From JANSWP01 sp041941305 (GTDB lineage: Bacteria > Bacteroidota > Bacteroidia > Chitinophagales > Saprospiraceae): DNA of 64,000 nucleotides. How positions within the stretch are numbered: the stretch's first letter is position 1; the number at the start of each line of letters is the position of its first letter. This document shows positions 28,914 through 38,008 of this stretch, piece by piece. The stretch is from contig JBGTQJ010000024.1 in the NCBI GenBank assembly GCA_041941305.1, positions 62,001 to 126,000 of the forward strand, read 5' to 3'. A model generated the notes under the pieces. That model had not been told where the DNA came from. It ran no database searches and was given only the letters and a program-made list of their open reading frames with translations. Both the position numbers and the translations under genes were made by a program.

Positions 28914-28921
28914 TATATTTG
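28914..28921 (+). promoter_or_regulatory. Bacteroidota-type -7 box for giant protein 2
   Basis: TATATTTG matches TAnnTTTG exactly, 113 bases before the ATG at 29035. No TTG is seen at the usual distance. Together with the terminator upstream it argues that the second giant is transcribed on its own. Confidence 0.45.
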
Positions 28922-29034
28922 TTACTTCAAATCTGAAATCCGCACAGATAGAGCCTTTCTATCCAACTTGCTTTTTGTTATAAACTTCTGATAGACAAAC
29001 AATTAGATTTAAATACAGCTCTTAAAACTCGGTT

Positions 29035-32000
29035 ATGAAAAGAATCGTTACAGTAACCCTAACCACTCTTTTTGTGTGGTTCTCAATTGATTTTTCATTT
29101 TCACAATGTAGCACTGTCCCGTGCCCAATACCAATGCCAACTAATAATCCGGCAGCTGCGTGTATTCTTCCATCTTCGCAAGCAATGAATTGTTATTTGG
29201 GTTCGCTCAATACATTACCAGTTATTGTTACACCCACAACTTGGTGTACAACGGTTGAAAACAACCAGTGGTTTGCATTTACGGCTACCTCTGCTACCGT
29301 TACTATGCAGATAGAGTGCCTTAGCTGTGCCTCAGGCGCAGGAATTCAGGCGGCAATTTTGGAAACTCCCGACAATTGTGTCACCTTTAATTTAGTATCG
29401 CCATGCCTTGGTAATATTAATGCGGGTACAACACAGACCTTAACTGCAAATGGACTCATTCCTGGAAATGTTTATTATTTGATGTTGGACGGTCAGGCTG
29501 GTGCAGTTTGTGATTATGCTATTAATGGTGCTTCAAATACCATTCAAGGATTTCCATTTGACCCATGCATTCCTTCAAGCAGTGTAGGAAATTATTTTAC
29601 CGAAGCCAATTCTAGCTGGGCAATAACACCTCCAACTGCTGGAACCATTCTAGGCAGCCCTGTTGCAACAAATGTTACCGTAAATTGGACTCAACCTGGA
29701 GTAGCCCAATTATGTGCATCAAATTTAGTATGTCCAAATCTTCCTATTGACTGTGTAACTGTAACAATTGGCAATGATGTTATGACCCAAGAAACAGCCA
29801 ATGTTTGTATCGGGGGTACGACAATTTGTGCAGGGCAAACGTTCTCCAGCCCTGGGTTATATCAGGTTACCCAACAAGCCTGGACAGGTTGTGATAGTGT
29901 CATTAATTGTCTAATTAATTTAATTCCCACGAGTAACACACCTATGTTCCAGGCAGAAATTTGTGCTCCGGATTCATATGATATTTGTGGGACACCCTAT
30001 TTCACCTCAAGTATTTATACTCAAACATGTACTGGATGGCAGGGTTGCGATAGCATCGTAACAGTAGATCTAGCTGTATTAGATCCAATATCGGTCATTG
30101 CCCCACCGGATGAATTAGGTTGTGGTATGAATGCAGAGGTAGTACTAGATGGAACAGGTTCTTCCTTCAATATTTCTATTGGTGGAACAACTATCTTTGA
30201 CTGGACAGGGCCCAGTATCGCTGGACCAACAGACCAACCTATTGCGTTGGTAGACGGACCAGGAACATATTGTCTTGAAATAACTCACGAAAGAAATGGG
30301 GTAATATGTACGGATATTAGTTGTGTAGAAGTTGAACAAAATATTGAAGTTCCAGACCCACCCCTATTGGATGGACCAACAGATGTCTGTGATGGAGATG
30401 TAGAAAATTATACAGTTACTCCCCAAGGAAGCATAACTGCGACAGAATACACATGGGTTACTCCTGGTGGGGAGCCAATTAATGAGATCAATAATACCAC
30501 TGTATCAGTTGACTGGACTGGATCTTTTGGTGGAGAGCTTTGTGTTACTGCCGACAATGATTGTGGTCCCAGTGACCCAACTTGTATTACCATTATCGTA
30601 GGAACAGCCCCTGAAGATCCTATTATTTTTGGTGCGGATGAAGCATGTGACGGAGATATGCTTACTTATGAAATTACCAACCCAACATCTGACGCCACTT
30701 GTACATGGACAGTACCTCCAGGAGCTACTTTCATAGATAATGGCACAACCATCGATGTTGATTTTAGTGGTGCATCTACCGGAGATGTATGTGTTCAGTG
30801 TACTAATTCTTGTGGAATGAGTGCAAATATTTGTTTGACTGTTGCAATTACTGCAGATCCAGACAACCCAACTATCATAGGTCCTGCTGAAGTTTGTGAT
30901 GGTAATATGGCAACCTATTGTGTTGATCCTGATCCCAATGTTGTCGATTATACATGGGAAACGCCTACTGGATCTTTTCCAAATGAAACGGAATGTTTTG
31001 ACATGGACTGGAATGGTCAAGGTTCAGGGAATATTTGTGTAACCGCATATAACGATTGTGGTGAAAGCGACCAAATCTGTTTCCCAGTAACCGTTAATGA
31101 AAGTCCAACAGCTACCCTGAGCGGTGGTGGTGAATTTTGTGCTGGCAGTTCAGACCCTATCGAATTGACAGTTGATTTAACAGGTGTTGCGCCCTGGACT
31201 ATAGAATATTCTGATGGAACAAATCCACCAGTTACCATTAACAATATTATGACAAGTCCACATACCATTTCTGTTGTGGGTGTTGCAGGAACTTATACGC
31301 TAAACTCCGTGGATGACGCCACTGATTGTGATGGTATTGTAGATGGCCAGGCAAATGTAATTGAAAATCCTCTTCCAACGGTACAACTTTCTGGAAGCGG
31401 TGATATTTGTGAAGGTAGTGGTGAAACAGTGGAATTAACTATCAATTTAACTGGAACTCCAAACTGGACGATAGGTTGGACAGTAAATGGTGATCCTCAA
31501 GCTGATTTAAATAACATCAGTTCAAGCCCCTTTACATTGTCCATTGGTGAAGCACAAGTCGGTGACATTGAATTGGTGAGTGTCCTAGACGGAAATGGAT
31601 GTGAAAATACTGGAGATGGAAATATAATCAACATTGAATTAAATGATGCTCCATCCATTTTGGACATTGCTACAACCTGTAACCCAACCAATACAGGATA
31701 TGTTTTAACCTTTGAAATAACGGGTGGAGACCCATCTTCCTATTCAGTTACTTCCAATATCCCTGGACATACTGGGACAATAGCAGATATGCCACCCTAT
31801 ATTTTTACGAGTGATGAGATACCCAATGGAGATGGCTACGAATTTGTAGTAACGGATGTAAATGATTGTAACCCTACAACAGTTGTAGATGACATCGTAC
31901 TTTGCGATTGTACAACTACTGTAGGAGATATGGATTTGATTGAAATAGAGCAATGTGGAAGTGATGCAATTAACGGAGTTTATGATGATACTGATGAGGT

Positions 32001-35000
32001 TTTAGATGGTGATGATATCGTTGAATTCATTCTTCATGAAGGCTCTGGTAACAGCATTGTCAACCCCATTGATACAAACAGCATCCCAAATTTTGGATTC
32101 CAACAAGGAATGTCTTTTGGAACGACTTATTATATTTCTGCAGTAGCAGGAAATAATCTCAATAGTCACGTGGACCAGGGAGACCCTTGTTTAGATGTGT
32201 CCCAGGGAACTCCAGTAGTCTTTCATGAAATACCTTCTGCCTTTATGATTGGTGATGTAGCAATTTGTGAAGGAGAAACAACTGGATTAAGTATAGACTT
32301 TACTGGCGTAGGTCCATGGAGTATGAATTATGATGATGGAACTGGAATCCAAACCATTAATGGAATAAATGCCAATCCATTTTTACTTGATGTAACGCCA
32401 GGAACAACTACCTCCTACACCCTCACAGGTGTTTCTGATGTTAATTGCCCAGGAGAAGTAGATGGATCAATTGCTGTTACTGTTCACACTGCCGTGGAAG
32501 TTAGTAATCTTCAGGTAACTTGTAATGCTACCAGTACGGCTTATGTCGTGACATTCGAGATTTCCGGAGGCGATCCCTCCAGTTATTTAGTCACTGGTGC
32601 CCCAGGTATGACTACTTCTTCGGCTCCATATATTTTCACTTCAGATGAATTACCTGCAAGTTCTGGGTTCAGCATTGATGTGAATGATGCTAATAGTTGT
32701 GATCCTCAAAATGTTGCTCAGACTCAGGTCGTTTGTAATTGTTTATCTGAAGTTGGATCCATGGATTTAAATGCCGTCGATGAATGTAGTGATGGCCCTG
32801 TACTTGTCAATTATGACAATACAAATGAATTTTTGGACGGTGATGATGTACTCGTACATGTTCTCCATACAGGAAATTTGACATTAGGAACTATTCTGCA
32901 AACAAATATCATTGAGCCGAATTTCAGCTTTGATGGAAATACTATGGATTATGGAACCACTTATTATATTTCTACTATTGTCGGAAATAACGATGGTTCT
33001 GGAATGGTGGATACTAATGATCCTTGCATTGCTTTTGCACAGGGAACGCCAATTACGTTTTTTGAAATTCCCACAGCTGAAATAATGGGACAGGAATCAA
33101 TCTGTGAAGGAGAATCAACCAATTTAATCATAAATCTGACTGGTGATTCTCCATGGTCTATCGTCGTGAATGGAGAAACCATTGATGGAATCGTCAATAG
33201 TCCTTACGCTTATAGCGTCACACCAAATTCTACGACCAATTTTGTTCTCGAAGCTGTAAATGATGAAAACTGTATAGGGTCATTTTCCGGAAGTGCAGAT
33301 GTTGCTGTAAATACAGCACCTACTGTCAATAATTTAATGGTGGAATGTAATCCAACCAATACTGCATACCGTGTTAGTTTCGAAATTGAAGGAGGAGACG
33401 ATAGTTGTTATGAAATAACTGGAAATGCAGGAACATTGGTAGGCAACATCTTTACCAGTGATGAAATACCGACTGGAGATGGTTATTTTTTCTCAGTAGA
33501 CGATTGTAATGAATGTGGACCCATCGTTGTGGAAGACCCTATCATTGTATGCGATTGCGAAACCCTCGCTGGTGATATGGATGGGATGGGCGAAGATATT
33601 TGTGGTGCAGGTCCGGCGATGGCAACCTATGATGGTGGACATGTTTTAGATGCTGATGATGTGCTTTGCTACATTATTCATAATGGAGATTTTGTACCAC
33701 TGGCAACAAACCCAAGCACACCAGAATTTAGTTACCAGCCTGCGAATATGAGTTATGGTGTTACCTATTATGTATGCGCAGTGGCAGGAAATGATAATGG
33801 AAGTGGCTGTGTAGACCTTAATGATCCATGTGTTTCCTTCTCAAATGTTTGCACAGAAGTAGTTTTCTATGAAATTCCTTCTGCCTCATTAAGCGGCGGG
33901 GGAACCATATGTAACGGAGAAACAATTGATTTGACATTTACCATTACTGGAGGTGTAGCCCCCTACACCCTCGTATATGAAGATGCAGTTTCAGGAAACA
34001 TGGTTACTGAGGTGACCAATGATCTGGTATTTATGACTACCCTATCACCAACAATGGGAACTGATTTTGTTTTTGTCGAGATGCAGGATCAGAATTGCGC
34101 TGCAACTGTTAGTGGTGCAGCCTCTGTAATCGTAAATAATCCTCCTGATTTTAATCTCATCGATGAGGCTTGTAATGATACCAATACTGGTTATACGGTC
34201 AGCTTTGAGATATTGACCACCAGCCCTGATATAGTTGTTAACCCACCAGGTTCAGGAACGCTAAATGGAAATATTTTTACAAGTAATGAAATTGATATCA
34301 ATCAAAATTATTTCTTCGAAATAGATGATGGTTTTAGTTGTGGTCCAGTATTGGTGGCGGGAGATGCTCCAGTTTGTACTTGTATCACTTTTCCCGGAAC
34401 AATGGATGGATCTTTGGCAGCAGCCTGTGAAACTGAGCCCATTACAGCTTTCCATAACAGCAATGAAGTATTGGATGCTAATGATGTGCTAGGTTTTATG
34501 CTTCATACAGATCAAGGTGGAACCTATAATACAGCAATTGCAACCAGCGACCAACCTACTTTCTCCTTTGATCCTGCAAATATGAATACCGGGTTAAGCT
34601 ATTATATATGTGCAGTTGCAGGGGATGATGATGGAACTGGAAGCCCAGATCCAAACGACGATTGTTTTCTGATAAGTAATTGTACCCCAGTATTTTGGTA
34701 TCCTAATCCAACTGTTGCAATTTCTGGAACCACTACAATTTGTGAAGGACAAGATGCTCAAATATCATTCTCAATGGTTGGAGCACCTCCTTATCAAATT
34801 GATTATCTTGAAAATGGAACGCCTCAATCTTTATTTGTTTTCAGCAATGATACTACAATAACTGTATCGCCAAGCTCCCAGTTGGATTTGAGTTTGGTCG
34901 CTATCACTTCCTTAATTAGTGCAGATATCCAATGTTTCAATCCTGCCTCAGGCAATGTGATTATTGATTTGAGTATACCAGCAAATGCGGGAACAGCAGG

Positions 35001-36255
35001 AAGTCCCATTGCAGTTTGTGAAGATGAAAACCAGGATATCAATCTTGACCTGATGCTCATTGGAGCAGATCCAGGAGGGCAATGGACTGACCAGAACAAT
35101 TTTCCAATTGGGAATACCTTTAATACAACCGGGCAAGCGGAAGGTACTTATACTTTTACATACACAATTACTCCCAATGCACCATGTCCGGTGGTTTCGA
35201 CAGATGTCGAGGTAATCATCAATCCATTGCCAGAAGCTGATGCAGGAGAAGATCAAAATTTGAATTGTGATGATACGGTTGCTGAATTAGGCGGAACAGG
35301 AACAAGTCAGGGAGATTTCACTTATCTGTGGACTGGTGGAAATGTCGCCAATTCTGGGTCTATCAATACAACTTCCTCAGAGGCAGGCACTTATAACTTG
35401 CTTGTCACCAATAATCTAACAGGTTGTACAGCAGAGGATGAAGTGGAGGTCGAGGTTGATCTTTCAGCGCCAATACCCGCATTGTCTTTTTCTGATTTGA
35501 GTTGTTTTGAAGCGAATGATGGTTTTATTTCTGTTGCTCCCATTACTGGTGGTTCACCTCCTTATACCTGCTCAATTAATGGCGGTGCATTTACAGATCA
35601 AACGACTTTTACGAATTTAAGTGCTGGTCAATACACCATTATTTGTAGAGACTCAAAGGGTTGTGAAGTTGAATTACCCTTAACTATTGGACAGCCAGAC
35701 CAGTTGGAAGTAGAAATCATTGGTCAATTTGCAGGTGATGATCCCTTTATCAATTTGGGCGATAGTATTTTGATTTCCGTTCAAATCAATTTACCATTTG
35801 ACTCACTCGATGCAGTCATCTGGGATCCTAATGAAGCTGTACCTTGTGATACCTGCCAATCATTTTATTTAACACCAAGTGAGCAAATTACATTGAGTTT
35901 GAATGTTCAGGATGGTGTCTGCACCGATAATGATGATTTGACAATTTTTGTTCGAAAGGACAGACCGGTTTACGTTCCCAATGCATTTTCTCCCAACTCA
36001 GATGGAACAAACGACATTTTACAAATCTATTCAGGAAATAGTGTCGCGAAAATCAATTCCTTCCTGGTATTCAATCGGTGGGGAGAAACGGTTCATCAGT
36101 ATTATGATTTTGAGCCTGATAATCCTGCTCATGGTTGGGATGGATACTTTAACGGAGAACTGCTCAATCCAAATGTTTTTGTTTGGTTTGCAGAAATTGA
36201 ATTCATTGATGGTATCGTAGAGATATTTGAAGGAGACGTAACCTTACTTAGATAA
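29035..36255 (+). CDS. Giant secreted Cys-rich protein 2 with T9SS C-terminal domain
   Basis: 2406 residues, a full-length paralogue of the preceding gene with the same domain order. Signal peptide 1-23 (MKRIVTVTLTTLFVWF..SFSQ/CST), Cys-rich N-terminus, three CDGD-type PKD/Ig domains, the incomplete unit, four CxC composite units (starts near 956, 1233, 1506, 1781), PKD, SprB repeat and CHU_C domain from YVPNAFSPNSDGTND. Protein similarity is very high, with runs of near-identity, while the DNA differs mostly at third positions. The N-terminal half and the SprB/CHU_C parts are equally well kept, so both copies appear functional. Like its twin it is predicted to be exported by the T9SS. The gene ends at a strong bidirectional terminator shared with the histidine kinase. 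Confidence 0.93.
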   Translation: MKRIVTVTLTTLFVWFSIDFSFSQCSTVPCPIPMPTNNPAAACILPSSQAMNCYLGSLNTLPVIVTPTTWCTTVENNQWFAFTATSATVTMQIECLSCASGAGIQAAILETPDNCVTFNLVSPCLGNINAGTTQTLTANGLIPGNVYYLMLDGQAGAVCDYAINGASNTIQGFPFDPCIPSSSVGNYFTEANSSWAITPPTAGTILGSPVATNVTVNWTQPGVAQLCASNLVCPNLPIDCVTVTIGNDVMTQETANVCIGGTTICAGQTFSSPGLYQVTQQAWTGCDSVINCLINLIPTSNTPMFQAEICAPDSYDICGTPYFTSSIYTQTCTGWQGCDSIVTVDLAVLDPISVIAPPDELGCGMNAEVVLDGTGSSFNISIGGTTIFDWTGPSIAGPTDQPIALVDGPGTYCLEITHERNGVICTDISCVEVEQNIEVPDPPLLDGPTDVCDGDVENYTVTPQGSITATEYTWVTPGGEPINEINNTTVSVDWTGSFGGELCVTADNDCGPSDPTCITIIVGTAPEDPIIFGADEACDGDMLTYEITNPTSDATCTWTVPPGATFIDNGTTIDVDFSGASTGDVCVQCTNSCGMSANICLTVAITADPDNPTIIGPAEVCDGNMATYCVDPDPNVVDYTWETPTGSFPNETECFDMDWNGQGSGNICVTAYNDCGESDQICFPVTVNESPTATLSGGGEFCAGSSDPIELTVDLTGVAPWTIEYSDGTNPPVTINNIMTSPHTISVVGVAGTYTLNSVDDATDCDGIVDGQANVIENPLPTVQLSGSGDICEGSGETVELTINLTGTPNWTIGWTVNGDPQADLNNISSSPFTLSIGEAQVGDIELVSVLDGNGCENTGDGNIINIELNDAPSILDIATTCNPTNTGYVLTFEITGGDPSSYSVTSNIPGHTGTIADMPPYIFTSDEIPNGDGYEFVVTDVNDCNPTTVVDDIVLCDCTTTVGDMDLIEIEQCGSDAINGVYDDTDEVLDGDDIVEFILHEGSGNSIVNPIDTNSIPNFGFQQGMSFGTTYYISAVAGNNLNSHVDQGDPCLDVSQGTPVVFHEIPSAFMIGDVAICEGETTGLSIDFTGVGPWSMNYDDGTGIQTINGINANPFLLDVTPGTTTSYTLTGVSDVNCPGEVDGSIAVTVHTAVEVSNLQVTCNATSTAYVVTFEISGGDPSSYLVTGAPGMTTSSAPYIFTSDELPASSGFSIDVNDANSCDPQNVAQTQVVCNCLSEVGSMDLNAVDECSDGPVLVNYDNTNEFLDGDDVLVHVLHTGNLTLGTILQTNIIEPNFSFDGNTMDYGTTYYISTIVGNNDGSGMVDTNDPCIAFAQGTPITFFEIPTAEIMGQESICEGESTNLIINLTGDSPWSIVVNGETIDGIVNSPYAYSVTPNSTTNFVLEAVNDENCIGSFSGSADVAVNTAPTVNNLMVECNPTNTAYRVSFEIEGGDDSCYEITGNAGTLVGNIFTSDEIPTGDGYFFSVDDCNECGPIVVEDPIIVCDCETLAGDMDGMGEDICGAGPAMATYDGGHVLDADDVLCYIIHNGDFVPLATNPSTPEFSYQPANMSYGVTYYVCAVAGNDNGSGCVDLNDPCVSFSNVCTEVVFYEIPSASLSGGGTICNGETIDLTFTITGGVAPYTLVYEDAVSGNMVTEVTNDLVFMTTLSPTMGTDFVFVEMQDQNCAATVSGAASVIVNNPPDFNLIDEACNDTNTGYTVSFEILTTSPDIVVNPPGSGTLNGNIFTSNEIDINQNYFFEIDDGFSCGPVLVAGDAPVCTCITFPGTMDGSLAAACETEPITAFHNSNEVLDANDVLGFMLHTDQGGTYNTAIATSDQPTFSFDPANMNTGLSYYICAVAGDDDGTGSPDPNDDCFLISNCTPVFWYPNPTVAISGTTTICEGQDAQISFSMVGAPPYQIDYLENGTPQSLFVFSNDTTITVSPSSQLDLSLVAITSLISADIQCFNPASGNVIIDLSIPANAGTAGSPIAVCEDENQDINLDLMLIGADPGGQWTDQNNFPIGNTFNTTGQAEGTYTFTYTITPNAPCPVVSTDVEVIINPLPEADAGEDQNLNCDDTVAELGGTGTSQGDFTYLWTGGNVANSGSINTTSSEAGTYNLLVTNNLTGCTAEDEVEVEVDLSAPIPALSFSDLSCFEANDGFISVAPITGGSPPYTCSINGGAFTDQTTFTNLSAGQYTIICRDSKGCEVELPLTIGQPDQLEVEIIGQFAGDDPFINLGDSILISVQINLPFDSLDAVIWDPNEAVPCDTCQSFYLTPSEQITLSLNVQDGVCTDNDDLTIFVRKDRPVYVPNAFSPNSDGTNDILQIYSGNSVAKINSFLVFNRWGETVHQYYDFEPDNPAHGWDGYFNGELLNPNVFVWFAEIEFIDGIVEIFEGDVTLLR

Positions 36256-36272
36256 GGACAGAAATATGGAAT

Positions 36273-36309
36273 AAAAAAGCCTGGTTGAGAATTTCAACCA
36301 GGCTTTTTT
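36273..36309. terminator. Bidirectional intrinsic terminator
   Basis: A-tract, GC-containing stem and T-tract: aaaaaagcctggttga (36273-36288) pairs perfectly with tcaaccaggctttttt (36294-36309) over a 5-base loop. It sits between the giant 2 stop and the convergent histidine-kinase stop and can serve both strands. Confidence 0.92.
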
Positions 36310-36334
36310 ATCAAACTTGAAAAAACCGATTTTT

Positions 36335-37510
36335 TCAAATCAATTCCTTAAATGGTTTTTTTATTCTAAAACAAAACTTACTCCCAATCCCAAATTTGGA
36401 TTCCACCCATATTTCACCCTTGTGCTGTTCTACAATTTTCTTGCACAACGCCAAACCAATTCCAGAGCCTGAATATTTATCTCTTGGGTGCAATCTCTTA
36501 AATAATAAAAATATCTTTTCAAAAAACTCATCTTTTATTCCTATACCATTATCCTGAATTTCAAATTTCCAGTATTCATTTTCTTCCTTTCCGGAAATAT
36601 GTATTTCTGCCATTTGATCTTCGTCTCTAAATTTTAAAGCATTGGAAATTACATGGGAAAAGAGACTTTTTATTTTTTCCCGACATCCCAAAATATAAAC
36701 TGGCATGTCTCCAAAAACGATATTTGCATTTGATGTTTTAATCGAACCATTAAATTCTCTAGCTAATAAGAAGGAAATATTTTCTATAATTATTTTTTCT
36801 ATTTTCGGCTCCTGACTATCTAATTTGGAGTATTCCAATAAGTCATTAATGAACAAATTCATATTTTTTACACCGCCTACAATATACTTCAAGTATTCTT
36901 TTCCGTCCTCATTGAGTTGATCACCATACCGTTTTTCTAATAATTGAGAAAAGTTACCAATCATTCTCAATGGTTCTTTCATATCATGAGAAGCCAAATA
37001 AGCAAAATTTTCCAATTGGAGTTTTGATTGGATATAGGTCTGTAAATCACTGTTTTTCTGTCTTAGATCGTAAATAGTCTTTTCCAATAATTTTTGAGCT
37101 TCTTTATGTTGAGTGATATCTTCCAAAAACAAGGTTCCTCCCATAAAAACTCCTAAATCCCACAAACTAACCATCCTCAATTTCAAGTATTTAACGCGAT
37201 TATCAAGAGCCTTAAATGAAGTTTCTATCTCAAATTGAGGAATTTGATTGGTTACCAAACTTTGAAGTAGGTCATTAAATTTTGGATCACTTGAAAAAGG
37301 CAGTACGTTGACATGAAATTGGTTGAGGCGATTATTTCCTGGGAGACCCAGCAAATTGCAAAAAGAAGAATTGGCGGTTACGAAACGCAATTCCTGATCT
37401 ACCAAAGCTACTGCTTGAAGATTGTGCTGAATGAGGGCTTTGAATAAATTTTCTTTTACATCTTCAATGGGATAACTGAGCTTGGTTGCTTGATTTTCGG
37501 TTGCATTCAT
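36335..37510 (-). CDS. PAS-domain sensor histidine kinase, soluble
   Basis: 391 residues from the ATG at 37510; the frame is open to 37750 but the extra 80 residues look non-coding. A PAS domain (about 20-150, with TANSSFCNLLGLPG) precedes a linker coiled coil (about 155-190) and a HisKA domain with the phosphorylated His in ASHDMKEPLR. The HATPase domain shows the N box (SNALKFRDED), G1 (DNGIGIKDEFFEKIF) and G2 (GSGIGLALCKK). No transmembrane segment is present, so it senses something in the cytoplasm, perhaps through PAS ligand or redox state. No response regulator is adjacent: an orphan kinase. Convergent with giant 2, divergent from the TPR gene. Confidence 0.93.
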   Translation of the reverse strand: MNATENQATKLSYPIEDVKENLFKALIQHNLQAVALVDQELRFVTANSSFCNLLGLPGNNRLNQFHVNVLPFSSDPKFNDLLQSLVTNQIPQFEIETSFKALDNRVKYLKLRMVSLWDLGVFMGGTLFLEDITQHKEAQKLLEKTIYDLRQKNSDLQTYIQSKLQLENFAYLASHDMKEPLRMIGNFSQLLEKRYGDQLNEDGKEYLKYIVGGVKNMNLFINDLLEYSKLDSQEPKIEKIIIENISFLLAREFNGSIKTSNANIVFGDMPVYILGCREKIKSLFSHVISNALKFRDEDQMAEIHISGKEENEYWKFEIQDNGIGIKDEFFEKIFLLFKRLHPRDKYSGSGIGLALCKKIVEQHKGEIWVESKFGIGSKFCFRIKKPFKELI

Positions 37511-38008
37511 GGTTATGACTTGAGTCTGGTTTCGGATATTTATATATCCAAAAAATTTAGCCGAATCATTATCATTCTGTTTTGAAAAGGGATTAAAAAA
37601 AGTTTTGGAATGCTTATGCCGATAAAGGAATGAAAGAATGGGAATAATTTTTATGGAGTAAAATCGTTTAGTATTTCTTTCAACCAGCTCAAAAGTACCT
37701 CTCCAGACAGGTGTTAAAAAATTAGATAACTCAAAAATGTGACATAGCAATTTCTTTACTTTCCATTAGCATCCTTTAGTTGTTCTTTTGAACAAAAAAC
37801 CCGGAAACAATCAATATAGAAGTCTTTTTTTTGTAAAAGTAGTCTTTATAATTAATGGCTATTTTGGATAGCATTCAAAATCAGGGTCTATCAAAAATTT
37901 TATAATTTCGCACCCAATGAGGGTTCGATAAAATTGTATTTTCTCATAAAGGAAATATACATTTTAAACATTGAATTTTTCCAATTCACACATTTCAAAT
38001 CAACTTTT
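37511..38008. other. Divergent intergenic region, histidine kinase and TPR gene
   Basis: 498 bases between the chosen start codons. A TAATTTCG at 37903-37910, one mismatch from TAnnTTTG, lies about 100 bases before the TPR start and could be its -7 box. The in-frame extensions of both flanking genes into this stretch show no domain, so I leave them out. Confidence 0.45.

Noticed and set aside
21588..36255. Duplicate giants as an assembly artefact
   Set aside because: DNA differs throughout at silent positions, and the two have different leaders and terminators.
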